A stretch of 64,000 bases of DNA. It comes from Nonomuraea sp. NBC_00507 (lineage in GTDB: Bacteria > Actinomycetota > Actinomycetes > Streptosporangiales > Streptosporangiaceae). Location: the NCBI RefSeq assembly GCF_036013525.1, contig NZ_CP107853.1:3782001-3846000 (forward strand). Direction: 5' to 3'. The position numbers and the translations under genes are program-made. Below the pieces are notes generated by a model, which was given only the letters and a program-made list of their open reading frames with translations, ran no database searches and was not told where the DNA came from. Shown here piece after piece: positions 54,975 through 63,969 of the stretch. Every line of letters begins with the position of its first letter. Within the stretch, counting starts at the first letter, position 1.

Positions 54975-55400
54975 GCCTTGCACACCCAGCATGCCCACGT
55001 CCAGCAGATCGTCGAGGCACAAGGCCACTACCTGTTCATCGTCAAGGGCAACCAGCCCACGCTCCTGAGCCGGCTCAAGGCCCTGCCCTGGCGCGAAGCG
55101 ATGCTCAACGACCGCACCGACGAGCAAGGACACGGCCGCCGCGAGATCCGCCGCATGAAGATCTGCACTGTCCGCCCGGGACTGCCCTTCCCGCACGCCG
55201 CCCAGGCCATCCAGGTCAAACGCCGCCGCACTGACCGCCGCACCGGCAAGACCACCATCGTCACGATCTACGCCGTCACCAGCCTCCCGCCAGGACGGAT
55301 CACCCACCCCGAGGTCGCCGCGCTGATCCGCCGCCACCGACCACTACCGCAGCCACGCCGCTCACGGCCTTCAGCTACTCGGTTTCACAACATGAGAATG
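54975..55400 (+). pseudogene. ISAs1-family transposase, 3' part
   Basis: Continuation of the transposase gene broken by the RIT element: HTQHAHVQQIVEAQGHYLFI and VKGNQPTLLSRLKALPWREA, then HGRREIRRMKICTVRP and AVTSLPPGRITHPEVAALIR. RHRPLPQPRRSRPSATRFHN follows, where the typical ending is lost. The Asp-Glu part of the DDE site is here. From 55400 to 55570 no gene is visible; this stretch should hold the promoter of the following glycosyltransferase gene. Confidence 0.8.
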
Positions 55401-55570
55401 CTTTTGGCCCTGGTGTCCGGGAGCAGCTGTGATGGAGAGGATCTCTGGGCCATGTACAGGTCGGGAACGAGGAAACATTTCGCCGGTATAGCGACGTGAT
55501 GCGTGGCGCGGGACGAACGCCGGGTTAGCTTCTACAACGTGTTGACCAGGACAGTTGCTGAGGACCCAGC

Positions 55571-56761
55571 ATGAAATCGGACAGCCCGATCCGTATCATG
55601 GAGATCATCGCCCGGTTGAACGTGGGGGGCCCCGCTACACAGGTAACGGGTTTGTGTGAACGTCTGAACCAGGCCGTGTTCGACCATCGGCTCTACACGG
55701 GGCATGTGGAGGCCGATGAGAGGGATCACCTCGACCTGAAGGCTTCGACGGTGCGGGTTCGGCGGGTGGCGGGTCTGGGCCGCGCGGTCAAGCCCTTGGA
55801 TGACTACCGGGCCCTTAGCGAGTTGATGGCCGCCATGCGTGAGTTCCGTCCGCACGTTGTTCATACCCGGACGGCCAAGGCCGGCGCTCTCGGGCGACTG
55901 GCGTCGTTGCTGTCCGGTGTCGGCGCCGCCCGGGTACATGTGTTTCACGGGCACCTTCTCCACGGCTATTTCTCGCCAGTGAAGCGTGCGCTCTACGTGA
56001 GATCAGAACGGTTCCTCGCTTCCCGATCCGATCGGCTAGTGACCGTCGGATCGCGGGTTCGCGATGATCTGCTCGAGGCAGGGATCGGCCGCCCCGAGCA
56101 GTATGTGGTGATTAGACCGGGTGTTCGGCTCGGTCCCGTCCCCGACCGCGCGACAGCTCGTCTCGCTCTTGGTTTGCTACCAGACGCGCCGGTTGTTGCC
56201 TATGTGGGGAGGCTGACGCACATCAAGCGGCCTGACCGATTTGTCATGGCGGCCAGAGCTGTACTCCAACGGGTGCCTGACTGTCATTTCGTGATCTGTG
56301 GTGGTGGCGAGCTCCAGGAGCAGGTTGAACGTAGCGTCCAATCCATGCGGCAGTCCTTCCATCTGCTCGGCTGGCGAAAGGACGTGGAGACCGTCTATGC
56401 CGCCGCCGACGTGGTGTTGCTGACCTCCGACAACGAGGGCACGCCGCTCACCCTCATCGAGGCGGGAATGGTGGGTACGCCGAGCGTCTCCACAAGGGTG
56501 GGAAGCGTTGCGGAGATCGTCAAGGACGGCGAGACCGGCCTGTTGGCCTCGAATGACGTAGGCGAGCTGGCCGAAAAGACAGCGAGGCTGCTCACCGATC
56601 CCATGCTTGCCCGTCGACTGGGTGAGGCTGCCCGTGACTGGACGAATGCCTCCTTCTCGGTGGAACGCCTTGTCGCGGATACCGAAGCCCTTTATCGATC
56701 GCTGGTCCAGGAGCACGGGATTGAGTCGTCGCGACCTGAGCACGAAGGAATGAGCAAATGA
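55571..56761 (+). CDS. Glycosyltransferase family 4 (GT-B)
   Basis: A 396-residue glycosyltransferase. The N-terminal domain opens with IRIMEIIARLNVGGPATQVT, and PHVVHTRTAKAGALGRLASL is typical of polysaccharide GT4 enzymes. The C-terminal donor domain has VVAYVGRLTHIKRPDRFVMA, then FHLLGWRKDVETVYAAADVV, and the EX7E motif in TSDNEGTPLTLIEAGMVGTP. It adds a sugar, from a nucleotide-sugar donor, to a lipid-linked intermediate at the cytoplasmic membrane face. GAGGA precedes the ATG. The stop overlaps the next start by ATGA; it opens the five-gene polysaccharide operon 55.6-61.2 kb. Confidence 0.9.
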   Translation: MKSDSPIRIMEIIARLNVGGPATQVTGLCERLNQAVFDHRLYTGHVEADERDHLDLKASTVRVRRVAGLGRAVKPLDDYRALSELMAAMREFRPHVVHTRTAKAGALGRLASLLSGVGAARVHVFHGHLLHGYFSPVKRALYVRSERFLASRSDRLVTVGSRVRDDLLEAGIGRPEQYVVIRPGVRLGPVPDRATARLALGLLPDAPVVAYVGRLTHIKRPDRFVMAARAVLQRVPDCHFVICGGGELQEQVERSVQSMRQSFHLLGWRKDVETVYAAADVVLLTSDNEGTPLTLIEAGMVGTPSVSTRVGSVAEIVKDGETGLLASNDVGELAEKTARLLTDPMLARRLGEAARDWTNASFSVERLVADTEALYRSLVQEHGIESSRPEHEGMSK

Positions 56762-57753
56762 GAGTGCTGGTAACCGGAGGCGCAGGCTTTATCGGCGCCA
56801 ACCTGTGCCGCGCGCTTGCGGTGCGGCAGGGAGTTGAGAAGATCACCGTCCTGGACGACCTGAGCAGTGGAAATCTCGCCAACCTCGACGGCATCGAGGT
56901 GGATTTCGTGAGGGGCAGCATCCTGGAGGAGGGTCTCCTGACCGACCTCGTGGTTGACGCCGACGCGGTGGTCCACCTGGCCGCCCGGCCCTCGGTGCCT
57001 CGATCGCTGGCAGATCCCATGGCCTCGCACACAGTGAATGCCACAGGCACCCTCAACGTCCTCCAGGCATGCCGTAGGACCAAGCCTCACCTGGTCCTCG
57101 CATCGTCGTCCTCCGTCTACGGCAACTGCCAGGAGACGTACAAGCATGAAGATCTTCCTCCCCGGCCGCTCAGTCCCTATGGCGCGAGCAAGCTGGCGAC
57201 CGAGGCTTATGCGCTGGCGTACGCGGAGAGCTTCCGCCTGCCTGTCCTGACCTTCAGGTTCTTCAACGTGTACGGTCCGCTGCAGCCAGCGGACCACGCC
57301 TACGCCGCCGTCGTGCCGACGTTCGTGTCGATGGCTCTGCGGGGGCGTCCCGTGCCCATTTACGGCGACGGAAACCAGGCGCGGGACTTCACCTATGTGG
57401 GGTCGGTCGCGCAGGTAGTCGTCGAGGCGATTATTCGTCAGGTCACCCACACCAAACCGGTGAACCTCGCATTCGGCACCCGTGTGACCATTCGGCACCT
57501 CAAGGAAATCCTGAGCGAGGTTCTCAGTCGGCCGATCGAAGCGGTCTTCCTGCCTCCCCGGATCGGCGACATCCGGGACTCACAGGCCTCGCCCCATCTG
57601 CAGCGTCGGCTGTTCCCGTCAGTACGCCCAGTGGAACTCGACGAAGGACTCCGCATGACGGTGGCCTGGTTTGAGAACGCCGCGCTGCCAAGCCCCAGTG
57701 CCCATGCCTGCTCGCCGCTTCCCCCCGAAATTAACATCTCTCCACATATGTGA
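56758..57753 (+). CDS. NAD-dependent nucleotide-sugar epimerase (UDP-glucose/UDP-glucuronate 4-epimerase type)
   Basis: A 331-residue extended short-chain dehydrogenase. The NAD motif is RVLVTGGAGFIGANLCRALA, the catalytic Ser/Thr region ASSSSVYGNCQET and the Tyr-Lys pair YGASKLATEAYAL. FRFFNVYGPLQPADHAYAAV and IYGDGNQARDFTYVGSVAQV are typical of UDP-GlcA/UDP-Glc 4-epimerases. Together with the dehydrogenase at 36.8 kb it could convert UDP-glucuronate to UDP-galacturonate; sequence cannot fix the substrate. Coupled by ATGA to the upstream glycosyltransferase gene; 15 bases from the next gene. Confidence 0.87.
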   Translation: MRVLVTGGAGFIGANLCRALAVRQGVEKITVLDDLSSGNLANLDGIEVDFVRGSILEEGLLTDLVVDADAVVHLAARPSVPRSLADPMASHTVNATGTLNVLQACRRTKPHLVLASSSSVYGNCQETYKHEDLPPRPLSPYGASKLATEAYALAYAESFRLPVLTFRFFNVYGPLQPADHAYAAVVPTFVSMALRGRPVPIYGDGNQARDFTYVGSVAQVVVEAIIRQVTHTKPVNLAFGTRVTIRHLKEILSEVLSRPIEAVFLPPRIGDIRDSQASPHLQRRLFPSVRPVELDEGLRMTVAWFENAALPSPSAHACSPLPPEINISPHM

Positions 57754-57768
57754 CCCAAGGGGAATCCT

Positions 57769-58758
57769 GTGAGCAAGGCAGCAAAGAATACCTACCTGAT
57801 AACAGGCGGCAGCGGATTCGTCGGGTCGCATTTGGCCGATGCGTTGCTCGCCCGCGGTGACTCAGTCGTGGTGCTGGACAACCTGTCGACCGGGCGGCTA
57901 AACAACCTCCGGCCGCATCCCAACCTCGGCTTCGTGCACGGATCCGTCCTGGACGAGCTCATGGTCGATGAGCTCACCCGCCAGTGCGACGTCGTGGTCC
58001 ATCTCGCGGCGGCGGTCGGTGTCAAGCTGATCGTCGAACAGCCGCTGCGGTGCCTGACGACCAATATCCGCGGGTCGGAGATCGTCATCGAGGCCGCGTA
58101 TCGTCACCGGAAAAAGGTCCTGATCACTAGCACCAGCGAGATCTACGGCAAGAACTCCTCAGGACCGCTGCGGGAGGACGCGGACCGCATTCTCGGCAGC
58201 CCGTCCGTCGTGAGGTGGGCCTACAGTACAGCGAAGGCCGTTGACGAGATCCTGGCCAATGCCTACTACCGGGAGCGGGGCCTTCCGACGATCGTGGTGA
58301 GGCTGTTCAACACCGTGGGACCGCGGCAGAGCCCGGCCTACGGCATGGTCATCCCTCGCCTGGTACGGCAGGCGGTCAACGGCGAACCCCTCACCGTCTT
58401 CGGTGATGGGCGGCAGACCCGTTGCTTCGCGCACGTCACGGACGTCGTCGATGCGTTGCTCATGCTCCTGGACCGCGAGGCGGCAGTGGGGCAGACCTTC
58501 AACATCGGCTCGGACAAGGAGGTGAGCATCCTGGAACTGGCGAAGCTCATCATCCAGCACGCAGGGTCCACGTCCGAGATCGAACTCATCCCCTATCACG
58601 AGGCGTACACACAGGGCTTCGAGGACATGACGCGCCGGGTGCCCGACACCACCAAGCTTCGCGAGCTCACCGGCTGGGTTCCACGGCGCACTCTGGACGA
58701 GATCCTCATCGAGGTCGTCAAGGAGGCGCGCAAAGACTTTCTGGCGTCCGTCCGATGA
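57769..58758 (+). CDS. NAD-dependent epimerase/dehydratase (UDP-glucuronate decarboxylase-like)
   Basis: A 329-residue extended SDR enzyme (GTG start, VSKAAKNTYLITGGSGFVGS). The segment VVHLAAAVGVKLIVEQPLRC is followed by the catalytic TSTSEIYGKNSSGPLRED and WAYSTAKAVDEILANAYYRE. RLFNTVGPRQSPAYGMVIPR and VFGDGRQTRCFAHVTDVVDA follow. TSEIYG with YSTAKAVDE is characteristic of UDP-glucuronate decarboxylase and dTDP-glucose-dehydratase-like proteins. It could make UDP-xylose from UDP-glucuronate, consistent with the UDP-glucose dehydrogenase in the same region. Its stop overlaps the next start by four bases. Confidence 0.85.
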   Translation: MSKAAKNTYLITGGSGFVGSHLADALLARGDSVVVLDNLSTGRLNNLRPHPNLGFVHGSVLDELMVDELTRQCDVVVHLAAAVGVKLIVEQPLRCLTTNIRGSEIVIEAAYRHRKKVLITSTSEIYGKNSSGPLREDADRILGSPSVVRWAYSTAKAVDEILANAYYRERGLPTIVVRLFNTVGPRQSPAYGMVIPRLVRQAVNGEPLTVFGDGRQTRCFAHVTDVVDALLMLLDREAAVGQTFNIGSDKEVSILELAKLIIQHAGSTSEIELIPYHEAYTQGFEDMTRRVPDTTKLRELTGWVPRRTLDEILIEVVKEARKDFLASVR

Positions 58759-59789
58759 ACGCCACGACTGCCTGCGCCATAGGCGTGGCCGCGTTTCTGA
58801 TCAGTTTGGTGGCCGTCGTGCCGCTGAAGCGCTTGGCGTTGCGCCGGGGCCTGACAGATCATCCCAGCGCGAACAAAGCACACGCTCGCCCGACCCCTTA
58901 TCTCGGTGGTATCGCGATCAAGCTGGGCACGCTCGTCCCCGCGGTCACGGTCATCGGCTTCCCAGACCAGCGGATCACAGCCGTGCTATGGGCCGCTGCG
59001 GTGATGGCCTTGGTCGGCTTGATTGACGACGTCAGGCCGTTGCAGCCCTTCACCAAGCTGACCGCGGGGACCGTGGTGGCGAGTGGAATCGTCTCCTCTG
59101 AAATCCACGTCACCCTGTTCGGGGGATGGCTAGACGGTGTTCTCACGGTGCTGTGGATCGTCGTGGTCGCCAACTCCTTCAACCTGCTGGACAACATGGA
59201 CGGTGCCCTGGGAGCCGTCGCCACTGTCACCGCGGCCTTCCTCGCGGTCACGGCCTTCGTGTCCGGTGAGCCGTCGCTGGCGGTCCTGCTGATCGCGCTC
59301 GCCGGCGCTAGCCTCGGCTTCCTGCCGCACAACTGGGCGCCCGCGAAGATATTCATGGGCGACTCCGGATCTCTGTTCATCGGATTCGTCCTCGCCTGCT
59401 CTTCTGTCCTTCTGGTGTCGGGGAAAGACCCTGACACGATGGTCGCCGGGCTCCTCCTCCCGACCTTCGTGGCGACCGTCGACACAGGCGTCGTGTTCTA
59501 CTCGCGGCTGCGGGTGGGGCGCTCTCCTCTGGTGGGTGGCACCGACCACGTGTCGCACCGGTTGTACCGGATGGGGCTCCGCACCCGAGCGGTAGCTGTG
59601 GTGCTCGGCCTGACGGCGGCCGTGGCCGGTGCCTGTGGCCTGGCGATGGCTCTGGGATGGATATCGCCACCGGTCACGGCGATGGTCACGGCTGGAGCTG
59701 CCATCCTCCTTATCAATTTGCTACAGGGTGTAAGCGTGTACGCGCCACTTGAGCACCCCATGCCCGGAATCCCTGAAAGGCGGGGCTGA
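58755..59789 (+). CDS. Undecaprenyl-phosphate sugar-1-phosphate transferase, WecA/TagO/MraY family
   Basis: A 344-residue membrane enzyme with about ten helices that attaches the first sugar phosphate to undecaprenyl phosphate. It starts at the ATG giving MNATTACAIGVAAFLISLVA, overlapping the previous stop. Family motifs: PTPYLGGIAIKLG, ALVGLIDDVRPLQPFTKL (the DD site), ANSFNLLDNMDGALGAVATV (the metal-binding NxxNxxDNMDG), APAKIFMGDSGSLFIGFVLA, and the His motif GGTDHVSHRLYRMG. This is the initiating step of polymer synthesis and anchors the operon's role. The sugar is unspecified, commonly GlcNAc. Confidence 0.9.
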   Translation: MNATTACAIGVAAFLISLVAVVPLKRLALRRGLTDHPSANKAHARPTPYLGGIAIKLGTLVPAVTVIGFPDQRITAVLWAAAVMALVGLIDDVRPLQPFTKLTAGTVVASGIVSSEIHVTLFGGWLDGVLTVLWIVVVANSFNLLDNMDGALGAVATVTAAFLAVTAFVSGEPSLAVLLIALAGASLGFLPHNWAPAKIFMGDSGSLFIGFVLACSSVLLVSGKDPDTMVAGLLLPTFVATVDTGVVFYSRLRVGRSPLVGGTDHVSHRLYRMGLRTRAVAVVLGLTAAVAGACGLAMALGWISPPVTAMVTAGAAILLINLLQGVSVYAPLEHPMPGIPERRG

Positions 59790-59793
59790 TCCA

Positions 59794-61164
59794 ATGGATC
59801 TGGTGTATTACTTTAGGCTCTTGTGTCGTAACTGGATGTTTATCCTCATCTCGCTGATCATCGGAGTGGCATCAACGGTCTTGGCTACTGTAAACACACC
59901 GCCGAAATATTCCGCAATGATCACTATGATGCCCAAGGGCACCAAGGCTGACTCTTCTGGTTTGTACCAGCCAATCTCGCTACAGCAGGTGAGGTCCTAC
60001 GCCAACTTGCTGTCCAGTCGGCACCTGATCGGACAGATTGTAGACACGGAGGCGGAGATTGGCGCCCTTCAGCAGAACATAACAGCGCAAGTCCTACCGG
60101 ATAGCCTGCTCGTACAGGCGACAATCAGCGATGGTGACCCCGCCCGCGCCAAGCACCTCGCCGATGTCCTTGGCGTCAGATTTGCAGAAATGGTTGAAGA
60201 AATGGAGCGACCAACCCCCAGTAGCCGTTCCAGCGTAACTGTACTGGTGGTTGATCGGCCAGGACTGCCCACTCAGCCGATCAGCCCCAGGCCGCTGGTG
60301 AATGTAGCGTTCGGAGCGCTGATCGCACTTTTCGTCAGCATTGGATCAGTTTTCCTGCGCGATCGCTTGGATACCACTATCAAGAGCTCCGATGTGCTCC
60401 AGCGGTTGTCTCAGAGGTACACGCTTGGAATCATCTGTTACGAGAAGGACGCGCAGCGTCGCCCTCTGATCGTCCGTGACATTGGCAGTTCGTTTAGGTC
60501 TGAAGCGTATCACTCGCTACGTGCGAATTTGCAGTTCATCGATATCGACCGGCCACCAAAGGCCCTTGTGGTCACCAGTTGTCTCTCGAGCGAGGGAAGG
60601 TCCTCGACCGCATCCAATCTTGCGATTGCCCTCGCGCAGGAGGGACGACGGGTAATCTTGGTCGATGCTGACCTTCGCCATAAGCGAGTCCCGGACTTCT
60701 TCGGCATCGAGGGCGCGGCGGGTCTAACGGATGTGCTCATTGGCATGGCGCAGCTAGGCGACGCGATACAACGGTGGGGGGAGGTCGACCTGCACATATT
60801 GCCGAGTGGCCAAATCCCGCCTAATCCGAGCGAACTACTTGGTTCACATGGCATGGGGCACGTGCTCAAGGAACTCATGAAGAGCTACGACATGGTGATC
60901 ATTGACGCACCCCCACTGCTGAGCGTCACCGGCGCGGCAACGCTCTCGGCCGCCTGCGATGGCGCGGTCCTCGTCGTGCGGTATGGCAAGACGCGCCAGG
61001 AGCACGTCATCCGTGCCAAGGAACTGCTGTCATCAGTTGACGCCCGCATGGTAGGGACTGTCCTGAACGCCGTGCCGGTCAAAGCCTGTCGCCGCGACTA
61101 CGGCTACGGTTATGGGGCGGAGCCCAGGCCCAAGACAGAGGTCACGGTGCCGGTGTCCGGGTGA
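59794..61164 (+). CDS. Polysaccharide co-polymerase / BY-kinase-like protein (Wzz-Wzc type) with altered Walker A
   Basis: A 456-residue protein. The Wzz-like N-terminal part has a first membrane helix (NWMFILISLIIGVASTVLAT) and a second at about residues 170-190 (RPLVNVAFGALIALFVSIGS). The C-terminal BY-kinase-like domain carries the Walker A' VILVDADLRHKRVPDFFG and Walker B DMVIIDAPPLLSVTG. The Walker A position reads SSEGRSSTASNLA, where the usual Lys is Arg. The C-terminal tyrosine cluster is short (RRDYGYGYGAEPRP). In related systems this protein sets chain length and coordinates export by autophosphorylation. It ends the polysaccharide operon; the start ATG is five bases after the previous stop. 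Confidence 0.88.
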   Translation: MDLVYYFRLLCRNWMFILISLIIGVASTVLATVNTPPKYSAMITMMPKGTKADSSGLYQPISLQQVRSYANLLSSRHLIGQIVDTEAEIGALQQNITAQVLPDSLLVQATISDGDPARAKHLADVLGVRFAEMVEEMERPTPSSRSSVTVLVVDRPGLPTQPISPRPLVNVAFGALIALFVSIGSVFLRDRLDTTIKSSDVLQRLSQRYTLGIICYEKDAQRRPLIVRDIGSSFRSEAYHSLRANLQFIDIDRPPKALVVTSCLSSEGRSSTASNLAIALAQEGRRVILVDADLRHKRVPDFFGIEGAAGLTDVLIGMAQLGDAIQRWGEVDLHILPSGQIPPNPSELLGSHGMGHVLKELMKSYDMVIIDAPPLLSVTGAATLSAACDGAVLVVRYGKTRQEHVIRAKELLSSVDARMVGTVLNAVPVKACRRDYGYGYGAEPRPKTEVTVPVSG

Positions 61165-61397
61165 GCAACCGGGATATCGGGCTTGTCCGCCGGGTGAATC
61201 GCCCTGAGCTTCCCCGTGTTTGGTGGAGACTGCTCTGGATCCGCGTCATGCATGCGATCTGATCACACGGCGTGAAAGTCCCTGACTTGGCTCACGTTCA
61301 AGATCAAATCCGAGGCGTAGGTCGCTGACCTTGGGATCCGCCGTCGAGGAGGGCGAAAAGTGCGCACTAAACCGGCCGCATCTCTACCCTGTAGGCC

Positions 61398-62140
61398 GTG
61401 TCCCCGTACGTGCGGACGGTGAAAACGGCCTCAAGTGCCCGGGCGGTGCAGATCGTGTACTCCTCGCGCCACGGGTCGCGGGAGATCGAGCACATCGGAT
61501 CCGACCACGACGACGCCGAACTGGAGACGCTCAAGGCCATCGCGCGTCAGCGGCTGGCCGCCGGGCAGGAAGAGCTGGACCTCGGGCTGGACGACGGCCC
61601 GGCCGCAGGAGGTCCGCTGGAGATCGCCAGTTCCCGGATGGAGCACCTGTGGGAGGCCCTGTCCCGCGCTTACACCGCGCTCGGGTTCGACGCCGCGTCC
61701 AAGGGTGATGAGGTGTTCCGGCAGCTGGTGCTCGCCCGGGTGATCGAACCGACCAGCAAGCAGGACAGCCTGCGCGTGCTGGACGAACCGGGCATCACCT
61801 CGGTGTCGTATGCGACGGTGAAACGCCGGCTTCCGCTGTATGCGGCAGACCGCTGGCGCACGGCCCTGGCCGAGGCGTGCGCGGCGCACGCCCGTCTGGG
61901 ACCGGCCTCGCTGGTGCTCTACGACGTCGCCACCCTGTATTTCGAGACCGACGCAGGCGACGGGTTCCGCGAACCCGGCTTCTCCAAGGAACGGCGCCTG
62001 GATCCGCAGATCACGATCGGGCTGCTGACCGACGCCTCCGGGTCCCCCTCATGGAGCAGTCCTTCGAGGGCAACAAGGCCGAGACCCACACCATGCTCCC
62101 GGTCATCCAGGCGTTCATGACCGCCCACCGGCTCGGCCCG
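61398..62140 (+). mobile_element. IS1634-family transposase, truncated and frameshifted
   Basis: GTG/ATG-type start at 61398 (VSPYVRTVKTASSARAVQIV). It has KGDEVFRQLVLARVIEPTSK and ASLVLYDVATLYFETDAGDG, the IS1634 first catalytic Asp region, and GFSKERRLDPQITIGLLTDA. A one-base loss near 62043 shifts the frame (MEQSFEGNKAETHTMLPVIQ continues in another). The gene then stops abruptly at about 62140 where unrelated minus-strand sequence begins. The gap 61165-61397 holds only a short IS-end-like motif. Confidence 0.82.
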
Positions 62141-62262
62141 CCGAGCTGCTGGTGGGCGGCGTCCAGCAGGCGAGCATAATCGGTCTCGGTGAACCCTTTG
62201 GGTTCGTTCTTGCGACGCCGGTAGATCATCATGCGGTAGATCAGCCGGGTCCGCTGCAATGC
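62140..62262 (-). pseudogene. IS630-like transposase remnant
   Basis: The minus strand reads QRTRLIYRMMIYRRRKNEPK then GFTETDYARLLDAAHQQLGG, a short central piece of an IS630-like DDE transposase (usually followed by PIVLVWDN). It is cut by the IS1634 remnant on one side and the ISAzo13 element on the other. Confidence 0.55.
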
Positions 62263-62283
62263 CGCGTAGTTAGGGCTTGCCGA

Positions 62284-63969
62284 TCAATAACATGCTGGGC
62301 TGGTCTGGTCTGGTGTGAGCGCGCCGATGTCAGTTGCGTGCTGGATGAACTCGGTGGGGGTTGCGAGGCGGAGTCCGGTGGGTTGTGGCGTGTGGCCGAT
62401 CACGGTAAGCAGGGGGCGGGTCAGCCGGATGATGTTGTGGGCGCTCTGCTGGGTGATGCCGAACAGCTTCGCCAGGGTGCGTTGGGGCACGGAGAAGCGC
62501 TGGTAGACGATAGTGAGCGCGGCGCGGTCAGTGAGGTCGAGGACCGCTTTGCGTCCGGTGCCCGGCGCGGCTTGCCGGATGCCGCCGCGACGGTGGTGTA
62601 ACGCTGCTTCCCGTTGAGCGTGGCGGGCCACGTCCAACTTCGCGATCAGCTCATTCCAGTGGGTCTGGTCCAGGCCGGTCAGGGCGGCATGCTGCAGCCA
62701 TGCCCGGTCCGGGTGGTCGAGCTGCCCAGCCTGATCATCAGGGCTGACGGGCTGGTCTGCGGCGATGGGATGCAGGGTGTAGTTCCAGTCGCCGTGCCAG
62801 TCGTGCCGTGTCAGGGGCAGGGCCTTCATCTGCTGGTCGCTGACCGTCGCGCCGGTCTCGTAGCCACTGGTGTCGAGCTCGGCACGAACCATCAGCCCGG
62901 TGACCGTGGTGGTCGCAGCGATGGCGTTGACGATGACTTCGTGGCTGGTCAGCGGCCGTCCCCGCCAGTTCATCGTGATGTGAGAGAAGAGCCGATGCTC
63001 GATCTTGTTCCATTTCGATGTACCCGGCGGAAAATGACAGACCGTGATCTCCAGTCCGGTCTCCACCGCGAGCGCGGCGAGTTCGCTCTTCCAGGCACGC
63101 GCGCGGTTGCCGTTGGAGCCGCCGCAGTCGGCAGTGATCAGCAGCCGCCGCGCCAGCGGATAGTCGCCTTGTCCGACGTTCTTCCACCAGCGGCGGATCG
63201 TCTCGACCGCGAACGCGGCGGTGTCGTGGTCGGTGCCCACGCTCACCCAGCCGGTGTCGGCGGCCAGGTCGTAGACACCGTAGGGGATGGCCTTGCCCAG
63301 CTCGGCGTCGGGGAAGTCGTGGGTGCGGACTCGCACGGGCTCGCCCTGCGGGCGCCACTCAGTCCCGCCGTTGGCGAACGGCCCGACCAACTCCTTCTTC
63401 TTGGTGTCGACCGACACGACCGGATCTTCGGCTTCCTGATACCGCTTGACCTGCTCGTTGATGTAGCGGAACTGGCCATCACGGTCCGGGTGCTGCTTGC
63501 CCTCGACGGTCTTGGCGTTGCCCTGAAGGCTGAACCCCTCGGCCCGCAGAATGCCGGCGACCGTGTCGGCGGAGACCTTGTGCCCATGCCGGGTCAGCTC
63601 GGCCGCCAGCTTGCGGGTCGACTTCGTCGTCCACCGCAGCGGCGACATCGGGTCGCCACGCTCGTCCGGCTCGACCAGTGCCAGTAACGCCGGCCGCAGT
63701 CCGGGATCGAGATCGATCAACCGCTTACGGCCCCCGCCTGGACGACGTACCCGCCCTAACGGCTCGTCACCGGCTTCCAGCTCGGTCACGCCCAGCGACA
63801 CGGTCGCCTCCCGGACTCCAGCAGCCCGGGCGACCGCGCGGATCCCTCCATGACCCAGCGCCCGGGCCTCCGCACCCAGCAGCAGCCGACGCTGCCGCTC
63901 ATCCAGATGCGGCAAGATCGCCTCGAACTTCGCCTCCAACATCCCCACAGTCTCCACCGACACGGCCAT
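62284..63969 (-). mobile_element. ISAzo13-family transposase, intact
   Basis: A 561-residue open frame with the ISAzo13 organisation. The N-terminal HTH is LGHGGIRAVARAAGVREATV. The Arg-rich KRLIDLDPGLRPALLALVEP leads to SPLRWTTKSTRKLAAELTRH. The DDE core has VVSVDTKKKELVGPFANGG, LLITADCGGSNGNRARAWKS and CHFPPGTSKWNKIEHRLFSH. The C-terminal part ends LATPTEFIQHATDIGALTP. No frameshift or stop is visible, so this is the only insertion-sequence transposase in the window that looks functional. The start ATG is 31 bases from the right window edge, so the outer end of the element is out of view. Confidence 0.9.

Noticed and set aside
61195..61231. Motif GAATCGCCC...GTTTGGTGGAGAC that resembles 48570-48594
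   Set aside because: It looks like a shared insertion-sequence end, but similarity is short and no paired inverted repeat or gene could be assigned.
62614..63687. 357-codon plus-strand open frame over the ISAzo13 gene
   Set aside because: Antisense shadow of a transposase with intact DDE motifs.
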